Below are positions 51,301 through 59,139 of a stretch of DNA of 64,000 nt, in pieces. Made by a program: the position numbers and the translations under genes. Origin of the DNA: an uncultured Candidatus Saccharibacteria bacterium (GTDB lineage: Bacteria > Patescibacteriota > Saccharimonadia > Saccharimonadales > Saccharimonadaceae). Where the stretch lies: NCBI GenBank assembly GCA_946406645.1, contig CAMJLD010000001.1, positions 1-64,000 of the forward strand. Direction: 5' to 3'. Positions within the stretch are counted from its first letter, which is position 1; each line of letters starts with the position of its first letter. The notes beneath the pieces are model-generated. The model saw nothing but the letters and a program-made list of their open reading frames with translations. It was not told the origin of the DNA and did not search any database.

Positions 51301-53611
51301 GCCGACCGAATATATAGAAGGGCTCGCAGAGCTGCCAAAGTACACAATCACCTTTAATTCGAAAGGCGGCAGTGCGGTCGCAGATAAAATAGTCGAGGCT
51401 GGAGACCCAATCGGCACACTAGAAACGCCAGAATATCTCGGTTATACCTTTGAGGGCTGGTATACTAACGAACAATACGACCAAGCCGTGACCGCAAGTT
51501 ATATTGCCACTGACGACATAGAACTATTAGCAAAATGGGCGCAGACCAATGTTGCGGCTATCACTAACGGCGTAACTTACGAAACTCTTCAGCTAGCCAT
51601 CAATGCCGTCCCGACAAGCGGCGAGCAGACAGAAGTCACCCTCCTCAAGAACGTATCAGAGAAGCTTGACGTCGAGGATGGGCGCTACGTTTATCTGACT
51701 ATAGGGAACAATACTATCAGTAACAGCGGCTCCAACAACGTTTTCAACGTCAACGAAAACAGCACACTCGAAATCCACGACGGCAAAATAGAATCGAATA
51801 CCAGCCAGGGAGTTATTAACGTTAATAAGAAAGGGAAGCTAGTAGTAACGGGTGGCAAAATCTCTGCCACGGGTTCAAAGCAGGCTATCTATACTAAGGG
51901 CGGCAATACAACAATTAGCGGTAATCCTATCATTACTGCAACATCTGGAGATCGCGCGGCGGTCCAAGTTCTGAACGATGGTTCTACTGTCGGCACAACT
52001 ACCATTCTAGGCGGCACCATCATTTCGACCAATTTCAATGCCGTCTATGGGGAAAGCGGTACATTAGTAATCGGCGCAGAGAACGGCCAAGCCGACAGCA
52101 ATGAACCGATAATGATTGGCAAGAAATTTGGCATCGCATCGGCCGTACCATATAGCTTCTATGGTGGCAAGGCAATGGGTGAAACCTTCTCGATTGGCTC
52201 CTCGGCTACGGCTTCCGATACGACACATAGTAGAATCAGCAATATCGAAAGCGGGTTATCGCTGATCGACGGCGAAGAAACAATAGATAGCACCACTTAC
52301 AAAACGCTCTATCTATCGACAACCGCACCTACTCAATCCAACATCACATTCAACGCAAACGGCGGGACAATTATTGGACAATCCAGCAAAATAGTTGCCG
52401 CAAATGATCCGCTCTCAATCCTCCCAGATGCAACCTACGCCAAACACTCCTTCTTGGGCTGGTTTGACGGCAACGGCGACGAAATTGACGAATCGACCGT
52501 CCCGACAGGCGATGCTGAGTATATTGCTCATTGGCAAGAATTGGCGTCGAGCGATATCGACTATTACAACATCCAGAGCAGCGCAGTAACGCGCTACATG
52601 AATAATATCAATAGCTGGAAAGCCCCAGAAGAAACCCTCCTCACCGAGCTACGCGACAATTTCAATTTCTATAATTGTAAGATTTCGGCTAGCGAAGATA
52701 TATCAGGGAGCTTTCCTACCACCTATCGATACATTACAACTGGAACAAATTTATGCGACCAACCAAGAGGCTACGACACCGGCGCAAACGGCGCAATTGC
52801 CGTCTATCAGTCTAGCGAAAGTCAAAAAGAGAAGGGCGCGCACATCGCATACCTCGACTCATCTAATGGCGTCATTGTCAATATGATCCCTAACCAGACA
52901 TACTATTGGGAATCGACTAGCAATCCAGACGAACATGGCTACGTAAAAGCTATCGGCGAAAGACGCCAAATCGCCTTGCCTAACACGCGAAACGCTCGCG
53001 ACATCGGCGGGCTCGCTGCCGCTGATGGCAAAACCATCAAATACGGCATCATCCTACGCGGCGAAGAGCTTGCTTCTGCTGCCGACGTCGCAGCGCTTAG
53101 CAATCTGGGAATCACTCAAGAGTACGACGTCCGCACTTCAAGCAAAAACGGCTCGCACTTCCCAACGGGTCACTACCGCACGAATGTCGGTATGCATAAT
53201 TACGATATTATGTATAGCAACAAACCCGACTACTACGCAGAAGCTAGAAACGCTCTCACCCAACTCATGACCGACATCGCCGCAGGTGAAAGTGTTTATA
53301 TTCACTGTTCACACGGCGTAGACCGCGCAGGCACACTTGTATACCTAGCCGAAATGCTTCTAGGCGTAAGCGTCGATGATATCGATATTGACTACGAACT
53401 ATCTTCGTTCAGCGGACGCGCAGACCGCACGCGCTATTATAGGCACAAAGACGGCAATAGCTCGGAGTTCAATCCTGACAGGAAATATGAGTATCTAAAG
53501 CAAAACCTCGGCTCATATCAAGAGGTTTATAACTGGTTCATCGACCAATCTGCTGATCCCGTTGCCGACGCACAACTCATCGAAGACTTCCGCACCGCAG
53601 CACTCGAGTAA
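48362..53611 (+). CDS. Giant surface protein with InlB/MucBP-type repeats and C-terminal tyrosine phosphatase
   Basis: 1749 aa; GTG start after TTAGGAGGTG. Two spans near the N-terminus (about 14-37, 42-62) imply the rest is outside. Pro/Glu-rich stalk (68-135). Then alternating MucBP-like (three copies opening TYKVIHRQ, PYTVNHYK, HYIVHHQL) and InlB B-repeat modules (FDHWND, FAHWNTKAND and similar) to about 800. A beta-helix-like stretch (about 1064-1320) is flanked by two more InlB repeats. The C-terminus (about 1535-1735) has RNARDIGG and HCSHGVDRAG with Cys1649 and Arg1655: the Cx5R signature of the Y_phosphatase3 group. Probably an adhesin carrying a phosphatase toward another cell; target unknown. 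Confidence 0.85.
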   Translation: MTTEYITFVSVSTVLGALRWIAAILFVLFVIFMLIRQVKTKKSFAFIASFISALAIVPFLVLTPVTLTIEQGTTPEPTPVNPIPNKDPEPEPQPEPEPIIPIEPVKPSGDTPNYQPPVAPERPATPTEPEEPEEPEVTATYKVIHRQQNLDNDEYSAIESETKTGIVGKTVTPETKTYTGFVAPAAKTVTLAESGTEVIYDYKRAMIAFSVEDDEYVISSLPEDSYKYGTEVTLTAKDRDGYTFDHWNDESSSTENPATIAIESAAPIKPIYTPNNYRIVFYKNDDTATGSMAAQTLTYDESTPLNANTFALAGYSFDHWGDNDADTGARYANQQSVKNLATEGDFALYAFWTANNDTPYTVNHYKMKVGGTGYELAESEPKTGTTDTMATPDRKSYAGFTAPAAESKKITGDGEMHIDYYYSRNQYTITFTENAANITSDTFTSGEKYYYEQSGNLTAGSKTGYTFENWTDGATDTTRSFTMGAANAEIGAEYRANTYTVIFHANYQGNSATATQSFTYDQALTALSANGFNRAGYDFAHWNTKANDSGNNYDNQAEVRNLTTADGGEFHLYAQWTPRDDTHYIVHHQLMNINGQGYGRGVDEDGYGTSDTEVTPAVKTFNGFTAPQPQTITIAADGSTEVYYKYDRQKRTLTIEDAEFVETTTPSDEYYFNTYITLKAKDRGGYTFVRWSNREDNTNQTYSFNLSDNTTIRPIYTANTYNVVFHSNVPGNDQTSTQSFTYDDAYKALAANEFTYTGHEFNKWTTNADGTGDTYDDEETVRNLTTSGDFPLYAKWTESAQPVYVCRKATTLHEAPNGYFGQLPDDNNPKQPGDAYDCQVSDTVTQRFYYIGKNGNNAVLLSSEGIDYSNNYSYDNAYNLLYTSATWNNDKLVEFDDGKVTRFITYQEVLNACPNAKNDNALLDCSYFLEGTAYDPITTGRSAYWIKIEGTQLWRIHNNGKKLVTAQSSNTSVSRPVIEVPTEYIEGLAELPKYTITFNSKGGSAVADKIVEAGDPIGTLETPEYLGYTFEGWYTNEQYDQAVTASYIATDDIELLAKWAQTNVAAITNGVTYETLQLAINAVPTSGEQTEVTLLKNVSEKLDVEDGRYVYLTIGNNTISNSGSNNVFNVNENSTLEIHDGKIESNTSQGVINVNKKGKLVVTGGKISATGSKQAIYTKGGNTTISGNPIITATSGDRAAVQVLNDGSTVGTTTILGGTIISTNFNAVYGESGTLVIGAENGQADSNEPIMIGKKFGIASAVPYSFYGGKAMGETFSIGSSATASDTTHSRISNIESGLSLIDGEETIDSTTYKTLYLSTTAPTQSNITFNANGGTIIGQSSKIVAANDPLSILPDATYAKHSFLGWFDGNGDEIDESTVPTGDAEYIAHWQELASSDIDYYNIQSSAVTRYMNNINSWKAPEETLLTELRDNFNFYNCKISASEDISGSFPTTYRYITTGTNLCDQPRGYDTGANGAIAVYQSSESQKEKGAHIAYLDSSNGVIVNMIPNQTYYWESTSNPDEHGYVKAIGERRQIALPNTRNARDIGGLAAADGKTIKYGIILRGEELASAADVAALSNLGITQEYDVRTSSKNGSHFPTGHYRTNVGMHNYDIMYSNKPDYYAEARNALTQLMTDIAAGESVYIHCSHGVDRAGTLVYLAEMLLGVSVDDIDIDYELSSFSGRADRTRYYRHKDGNSSEFNPDRKYEYLKQNLGSYQEVYNWFIDQSADPVADAQLIEDFRTAALE

Positions 53612-53656
53612 TTCTTGCTATCCTACCGCCCTTGTGCTAAAATAATTAGGTACTTT

Positions 53657-53742
53657 GCTGGGATAGCGAAGTGGTCAAACGCATCAGACTGTAAATCTGC
53701 CGGCTTCGGCCTTCGTAGGTTCGACTCCTACTCCCAGCACCA
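53657..53742 (+). tRNA. tRNA-Tyr (GTA), CCA encoded
   Basis: 86 nt class II tRNA: acceptor GCTGGGA/TCCCAGC, anticodon loop CTGTAAA closed by CAGA/TCTG, a long variable arm (CCGGCTTCGGCC), T loop GTTCGACTC. Confidence 0.95.
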
Positions 53743-53743
53743 A
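53725..53743 (+). repeat. 19-bp direct repeat, copy 1 (tRNA-Tyr 3' end)
   Basis: CTCCTACTCCCAGCACCAA, identical to 53898-53916. Confidence 0.9.
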
Positions 53744-53752
53744 GCAAAAAGG

Positions 53753-53776
53753 CCCGAGATTCATCTCGGGATTTTT
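53753..53776 (+). terminator. tRNA-Tyr terminator
   Basis: CCCGAGA (53753-53759), TTCA loop, TCTCGGG (53764-53770), ATTTTTG. Confidence 0.85.
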
Positions 53777-53871
53777 GCTTCCTGGAGCAGGAGGAGAACC
53801 GTAGGTTCGGGCGAAGCAGGAGCCGAGCGAAAATGCGATTTTATTCGCTGTTTTCCGAGGCGACGCCCTGA

Positions 53872-53894
53872 GCAATAGCAATTCGAAGAATTGC
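53872..53894 (+). repeat. GAA-loop hairpin before the tRNA 3'-end copy
   Basis: GCAATTC (53878-53884), GAA, GAATTGC (53888-53894), inside GAGC...GCTC. Same design as 48253-48273 after tRNA-Thr. Confidence 0.55.
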
Positions 53895-53897
53895 GCT

Positions 53898-53916
53898 CTC
53901 CTACTCCCAGCACCAA
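53898..53916 (+). repeat. 19-bp direct repeat, copy 2
   Basis: Exact repeat of the tRNA-Tyr 3' end, 155 bp downstream of it, again followed by a terminator. Candidate attachment-site scar or remnant of a duplicated tRNA. Confidence 0.9.
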
Positions 53917-53924
53917 AAGAAATG

Positions 53925-53948
53925 CCCGAACTTCGGTTCAGGTTTTTC
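53925..53948 (+). terminator. Second terminator
   Basis: CCCGAAC, TTCG loop, GTTCAGG with one mismatch, then TTTTTC. Confidence 0.75.
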
Positions 53949-54020
53949 TTTTGGTAAATACTATACTTTCAATCTCGTTTATGCTTTAATAGAAATAGAT
54001 ACAAAAAGAGGGTCATTTTT

Positions 54021-57000
54021 GTGAAAAAGAGAGGTAGATTACTAAGTGCGTGCTTTGGCGCGTTTTTTGCGTCCTTAATAATAGTCGCAATCGGAAGCAA
54101 CGCATTTGCTGAAAGCGGTGTCTTTAAGCTAAAAAGCGCTGAGATAAAAGAAAAATCAGCAGCAACCGAAGCCGAGATTTCGGTCAAAAACGAAACCACG
54201 GCAACAAACACAGTAACCTACCATAACCTAGGCGAATTCGTCGAATATAAGCTAGCTCTCGAGAATACCGATGCGAAGACCCGACGCGTCCTCAGCGCCA
54301 CGATTAGTTCGAGTATTGAATACGTTAGTTACAAATACGATAGTAAGATCGAAACAAACGTCAACTCTGGCGACAGCTTCGATTTCGTATTTAAAATGAT
54401 TTACGACAACGAGGTCGAGAGCGCAGCCAAGGCTCAACAACAATTCGACGCGACCATAACAATTACCTACGAAAATGATAGCGGGGAACCAGAAACCACC
54501 ACGCTAGCCATAACGACAGACCCAAAAGTCGACAACCCAAGCACCGATTCCGACGCAATAATGATAACGCAGTCAGTTATTATCCTCATCGCCTCAGCAA
54601 GCGTTATTATTGCAGTCTTTTACTATTCGAAAAAGCACAAAAAAGTGGCCCCAGTCGCGATAGCCATCATCGCAACAGCGGCAGTTACTTTTATCGCCAT
54701 CCGTACCGACGCTACATCGACGAGTAGTGACGATATCACGATCGACAACAACGTCACTTTCTATTACAAAGACTGCCAAGGCATCTGCTACAACGCCAAC
54801 AGCGGCACTGCAAAGGGCACCATGGCCGACCAAAGCGCAGCCGCAGGTCAAGAGATTACGCTATATGCATCAAATTTCAGTCTAGAAAACCACGGCTTTG
54901 CTGGCTGGAATACGAAAGCTAATGGCACCGGCACCATGTACGGCCCTAATCAAACGATTACTATGCCATCGAGCGGCTCGTTGAAGCTCTACGCCACATG
55001 GATCGAGTCAGTCGGCAACATGGTTGGGTTCTCCTGCGACGATATCCGAGATGGCGATATTACGGCCTTAAACGACATCGACGGCCAAACCTATGCCGTG
55101 ACCAAGCTTGCCGACGGCAATTGCTGGACAATCGAAAATAGCCGCAAGGTAACCGCAACATCGGTCAACGAAAACACCGCCGAAGATAGAGCGGGCGAGC
55201 CGACCGAAGACGGCGCAGTGTACGCATACGGCAACTACTACGACGAAGATGACGCTCGAAACGACGCAATTTGCCCAACCGGCTGGCGCCTGCCGAGCGG
55301 CGGCAGCGACGGAGATTATCGCAACCTCGAGTCCGCACTCGACCCAAGCGAAACGCAAACAGAGGCAGAACAAGTGATGGCATGGACGAGCTTCCCGAAC
55401 AACTTCATTTACTCTGGAGTTTATGCACCAGGCTATGGAGCATACATGGGGTCCAGCACTGATAGCATCTATCGAGGAGGCGTAGGCTATTATTACGGAA
55501 GCGACGCTCTATACGACCACGGCAACAGTAGCTATAATCTCTATGCCACAATGCTTTCGAAACCTGGCTATATGGGTATCAGCGCAACATTCATTGCTGG
55601 GCAAAACATAGGAAGCGGATCAGGCATCTTCATGCCAGCCCGCTGCGTAACCGGCCAATCTTATGGCACGGAGAAAACCTTCACCCTGAATTACGACGCA
55701 AACGGCGGCGATAGCGCGCCTGAGGCCCAAACCGAAACCGCACGGGGCAATACTTATTCATTTACGATTACCGACGAAGAACCGACCCGCCACCATTACC
55801 ACCTATACGCTTGGGTCGAGGAGAGCAATAAAGACAAAGATATTACTCAAGAATATATCTATGAAGATGAGCGCTTCCATGCGGGCGACACGTATATGGT
55901 TTCAAACACTGCGACACTATATGCTATCTGGGAAGAGAACTGTACGAACATCCACTACCTACCAAATGGGAACTCCGTCGAAGGCGAAATGCCAGTCCAG
56001 CAAGTTTGCCCGCCAAAACAGTCCGCAACACTAATTGCGCCAAACTTCAGTCTCGCTGGTAACGGCTATATCGGTTGGAACACTAAAGCCGATGGCACCG
56101 GCACGATGTACGGGCCAAACGAATACATAACCCTACCCGACGAAGACGACATTTATCTCTACGCGCAGTGGCAACCAGCAGAACAAGGCATCACCATGCA
56201 AACCTTTAATGAAAACAATGAACCATACGCCTCGGCGCCACGGAACACAGTCATCGCTCTCCGCGACGAGCGCGACGATAACGTCTATGCGATTGCAAAG
56301 TTAGCCGATAACCATTGGTGGATGATCGAGAACCTTCGCCTCGACCTTAACAACCCAAATATCACTATTAACAGCACGAACACTAATAACCCGACCCAGG
56401 CGTTCTTAACAGAATACAATAATCAATTCCACGGGAACGCCACAAATACAATCGCTCCGTGCCAAACCCTCGGCGAAGAATGCGAGGATAGGATTTCCTT
56501 TAGCACGGCAGACGTAGACCGTAGCAACCCTGCAAGCTACAACGACAACGATAATGCCACTTCGTGGTATGGTTATGGCGCACACTACAACTGGTACACC
56601 GCAACCGCCGGCCACGGCCTATACTATACGAACTCCACATATGCCGGTGGCGATATTTGCCCAGCAAACTGGCATATCCCAACCGGAAGAACTGGCGCAC
56701 AAACATCTGCCCTAGACATCGCAATGGGCGGGAACGGTTACAAGAATACGACTCACGATATCACCAATAACTGGCTTTCATACCCAGTGAACCTAACGCT
56801 CGCTGGTTCCTACAGCGTCGACGACACCGGCTCATCGCGCGGGACACAAGGTAAAATTTGGACAGGAAGTTCAAAACCAGAAATGAACCAATACGAACAA
56901 GGTCTAACAATCGTCATAAATAATGCAGGCGATTCTTACTTCGGCAACAATCAATCTACGACAAACAAGTGGTACGCCTTATCCGTACGCTGCATGGCGG

Positions 57001-57029
57001 GGCATCAGGAGCGCGATGTCGACGATTAA
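54021..57029 (+). CDS. Surface protein with FISUMP and InlB-type repeats
   Basis: 1002 aa; GTG start. Signal peptide 1-30 (ends AFA). An Ig-like region (40-170), two membrane spans (about 182-205, 213-232), then an outer part. InlB-type modules with GWNTKANGTGTMYGPNQTI and its near copy GWNTKADGTGTMYGPNEYI. Two Fibrobacter-type FISUMP domains: YAVTKLADGNCWTIENSR (from about 350) and YAIAKLADNHWWMIENLRLD (from about 755), each ending in a RCxxG-type segment. Probably an adhesin or cell-contact protein. It overlaps the next gene by 14 nt. Confidence 0.85.
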   Translation: MKKRGRLLSACFGAFFASLIIVAIGSNAFAESGVFKLKSAEIKEKSAATEAEISVKNETTATNTVTYHNLGEFVEYKLALENTDAKTRRVLSATISSSIEYVSYKYDSKIETNVNSGDSFDFVFKMIYDNEVESAAKAQQQFDATITITYENDSGEPETTTLAITTDPKVDNPSTDSDAIMITQSVIILIASASVIIAVFYYSKKHKKVAPVAIAIIATAAVTFIAIRTDATSTSSDDITIDNNVTFYYKDCQGICYNANSGTAKGTMADQSAAAGQEITLYASNFSLENHGFAGWNTKANGTGTMYGPNQTITMPSSGSLKLYATWIESVGNMVGFSCDDIRDGDITALNDIDGQTYAVTKLADGNCWTIENSRKVTATSVNENTAEDRAGEPTEDGAVYAYGNYYDEDDARNDAICPTGWRLPSGGSDGDYRNLESALDPSETQTEAEQVMAWTSFPNNFIYSGVYAPGYGAYMGSSTDSIYRGGVGYYYGSDALYDHGNSSYNLYATMLSKPGYMGISATFIAGQNIGSGSGIFMPARCVTGQSYGTEKTFTLNYDANGGDSAPEAQTETARGNTYSFTITDEEPTRHHYHLYAWVEESNKDKDITQEYIYEDERFHAGDTYMVSNTATLYAIWEENCTNIHYLPNGNSVEGEMPVQQVCPPKQSATLIAPNFSLAGNGYIGWNTKADGTGTMYGPNEYITLPDEDDIYLYAQWQPAEQGITMQTFNENNEPYASAPRNTVIALRDERDDNVYAIAKLADNHWWMIENLRLDLNNPNITINSTNTNNPTQAFLTEYNNQFHGNATNTIAPCQTLGEECEDRISFSTADVDRSNPASYNDNDNATSWYGYGAHYNWYTATAGHGLYYTNSTYAGGDICPANWHIPTGRTGAQTSALDIAMGGNGYKNTTHDITNNWLSYPVNLTLAGSYSVDDTGSSRGTQGKIWTGSSKPEMNQYEQGLTIVINNAGDSYFGNNQSTTNKWYALSVRCMAGHQERDVDD

Positions 57030-57711
57030 AACCTGGCTCAGCGACTTCAGGCGCCTGTCGTACGTCGATATGAAATGGCTCATTATTTGGGCTAGCATCT
57101 ACATCAGCTTTTTATTCCTCGATCTCATCGTTCCGGACTTCATTGGCACTTCAGTCATCAAGTATGCCGGCATATTCCTCTGCGTTATCTACGCCAACAA
57201 AAAATACCGCAACGATTATTTGCTCCAGCTCGCTCTGCTGTTTACCTTCCTAGCCGACACAATCCTCGTCTGGACACCTTTTGTCGTGCCAGGCGTGTTC
57301 GTATTTAGCTTCGCGCAATTCATGCACCTTATGCGCCAAACGAAGCTAGAACCGAAAGCCCTCGGCTATTACGTCTGCGCGATTAGCCTTCTTTGCGCAC
57401 TCGGCGTCGCATTCGGCCTTCAGCCAATCTATGCCATTGCTACGGTTTACGGCCTGCTTCTCATCTGTAACCTCGTCACTGCCGCCAAAAACAATAATAA
57501 AAATAACCGCCGTTTCCAAACCCGCTGCGCTTTCTATGGCTTCATCGCCTTCATTTGCTGCGACATCTGCGTCGCTTTACGCTTCTTGATCCTCGACGGT
57601 ACAATCCCAGGCTTCCTCTTGCCGATTCTTTCGTATCTCGTCTGGTTCTTCTACTACCCAAGCCAGGTTCTCATCGCAAACTCCTCAAATACCGCCAAGT
57701 TTGCAAAATAA
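57016..57711 (+). CDS. YhhN/TMEM86-like membrane protein
   Basis: 231 aa, about eight spans. LLFTFLADTILVWTPF...FAQFMHLMRQ and the later CCDICVALRFLI echo the two Asp-containing helices of the YhhN (lysoplasmalogenase-like) family; the function is not proven. Start MSTIKTWL is chosen for CAGGAG upstream, inside the previous gene. Confidence 0.55.
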   Translation: MSTIKTWLSDFRRLSYVDMKWLIIWASIYISFLFLDLIVPDFIGTSVIKYAGIFLCVIYANKKYRNDYLLQLALLFTFLADTILVWTPFVVPGVFVFSFAQFMHLMRQTKLEPKALGYYVCAISLLCALGVAFGLQPIYAIATVYGLLLICNLVTAAKNNNKNNRRFQTRCAFYGFIAFICCDICVALRFLILDGTIPGFLLPILSYLVWFFYYPSQVLIANSSNTAKFAK

Positions 57712-57723
57712 ATCGCTATCCAC

Positions 57724-57729
57724 TACAAT
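57724..57729 (+). promoter_or_regulatory. -10 box of leaderless P-loop gene
   Basis: TACAAT, 6 nt before ATG; no Shine-Dalgarno. Confidence 0.55.
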
Positions 57730-57735
57730 GAAACT

Positions 57736-58227
57736 ATGATTAATGGGAAGAAAAAACCATACGCTATCTTAGTTTTTGGCGCTCCTATGAGCGGCAAAAC
57801 CAGTTTTGCAGAGCATTTCAGCATTTCCATCGAGGCTCCATTTATCAATTTCGATAAACTCCAGCGCCAATTCAAGCTCACGCGCAAGGCCACAATTGAA
57901 TTCATTCGCATTATGGCTCGCGGCAAGCAGACCATCGTCATCGAAGGTATGGGCGAGACCGAAAACGACCGCGAAGAGATGCGCAAACTTTTCATCGAGC
58001 TCGGCTACAGAACGGCCCTCGTCTGGGTCCAGACCGACATGAATGCTATCAAGCAGCGCATGCTTCATCGCTATAAGAAACTCGCCGACGCCAAGGCCGC
58101 CCTCAGTGCTTCCTACGAGCACCTCGAAGCGCCAACCGAAGAAGAGGCCCCTATCGTTATCTCCGGCAAGCATACGCCACAGACTCAGATTAAAAACGTC
58201 CTCAGCCGTCTTGCTGACATTAAGTAA
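57736..58227 (+). CDS. P-loop kinase/ATPase (AAA_33-like)
   Basis: 163 aa. Walker A GAPMSGKTS (15-23); QTIVIEGMGE after a strand fits a small-molecule or nucleotide-kinase-like fold, with a basic RMLHRYKKL lid region. Substrate unknown. Overlaps the next gene by one base. Confidence 0.75.
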   Translation: MINGKKKPYAILVFGAPMSGKTSFAEHFSISIEAPFINFDKLQRQFKLTRKATIEFIRIMARGKQTIVIEGMGETENDREEMRKLFIELGYRTALVWVQTDMNAIKQRMLHRYKKLADAKAALSASYEHLEAPTEEEAPIVISGKHTPQTQIKNVLSRLADIK

Positions 58228-58775
58228 TGTCGAGTTTTAAAGATCCAGATTTTGGTGAAGTAGTCGTACGCCACAGCGCTTGGTCTACGCGTGCCAAATT
58301 TTCCGTCGCTACATCCGGCAAACTCACCATCACCGTACCGAGCGGCGTCTCAGATTTTCTCGCCAAACGCTTCTTAAACTCTATGCGCAAAGAAATCAAA
58401 GAGAAACTTCCAGTCAAAGATCCATCAACGCAACGCGCGCGCGATGCGCAGAAGAAAATCCTCGCCAAGAAGGCGCGCGAATACCTGCCGTATCGCCTCG
58501 AATTCTGGGCAAAAAAATATGGCTATAAATATACCGGCGTGCGCCTCAGCCACGCTAACACGCGTTGGGGTAGTCGTAGCAGCTCGGGCACAATATCGTT
58601 AAACATCGGACTCATGAAAGTCCCGGAGCCACTCCGCGATTACGTTATCATCCATGAACTAGCCCACATCAACCACATGGACCACTCCGACGCCTTCTGG
58701 CGCGAGGTCGGCAGCCATGATCCGCTCTACAAGCGCCACCGCGAGCAGTTAAAACAATTCTCGCCTGGTGTATAA
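58227..58775 (+). CDS. YgjP-like metallopeptidase
   Basis: 182 aa. SHANTRWGSRSSSGTISLN followed by HELAH (143-147) and HMDHSDAFW: zinc ligands His143, His147 and probably His153, catalytic Glu144. Widespread cytoplasmic family of unknown substrate. Translationally coupled to the kinase-like gene. Confidence 0.9.
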   Translation: MSSFKDPDFGEVVVRHSAWSTRAKFSVATSGKLTITVPSGVSDFLAKRFLNSMRKEIKEKLPVKDPSTQRARDAQKKILAKKAREYLPYRLEFWAKKYGYKYTGVRLSHANTRWGSRSSSGTISLNIGLMKVPEPLRDYVIIHELAHINHMDHSDAFWREVGSHDPLYKRHREQLKQFSPGV

Positions 58776-58776
58776 T
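58771..58776 (+). promoter_or_regulatory. -10 box overlapping a stop codon
   Basis: TATAAT contains the TAA stop of the metallopeptidase gene and lies 6 nt before ATG 58783. Confidence 0.6.
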
Positions 58777-58782
58777 ATAGGC

Positions 58783-59139
58783 ATGAGCAGAATCATCGAT
58801 ATTATTTCGCCAATTTACCAAGATCTTATTGAGAAATGCGGTCGCCGCAAAATTTCTGTTAATCTCGATTTTCAAGATTTATCTCTAAATGTAGCCGACG
58901 ACGAAGCCATCTCATCTTTCTTCACGGCCGAAATTAAACGCGCTTTGAAGAATTGCGAAGCAGGCGACAAAATCACACTGTCCCAAGCTACATCCGCCAA
59001 CGGAATTCGTTTTAGCGTTAAGAATAGCGCCCAGACTCCGCTAGATGCCGAGACGGCCGACAAGCTCCGCGAAAAAGGTTACGAAGTCCGTTCTCGCTTC
59101 GGCTACGATACTATTATTTCTCTCACTATTGCTTCTTAA
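58783..59139 (+). CDS. Small protein resembling a histidine-kinase ATPase fold
   Basis: 118 aa. EIKRALKNCEAGDKITLSQATSANGIRFSVKNSA has the look of the N-box and following strands of a HATPase domain, but the Asn and the Gly-rich lid are missing, so ATP binding is doubtful. Leaderless start. Its end overlaps the converging GH97 gene by 14 nt. Confidence 0.5.
   Translation: MSRIIDIISPIYQDLIEKCGRRKISVNLDFQDLSLNVADDEAISSFFTAEIKRALKNCEAGDKITLSQATSANGIRFSVKNSAQTPLDAETADKLREKGYEVRSRFGYDTIISLTIAS

Noticed and set aside
49080-52540. CRISPR-like or satellite repeat array inside the giant gene
   Set aside because: The repetition is at protein level (InlB and MucBP-type modules), with diverged DNA and no regular spacers.
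53760-53916. A second, intact tRNA-Tyr gene
   Set aside because: Only the last 19 bases are repeated; no D arm, anticodon arm or 5' acceptor strand is present.
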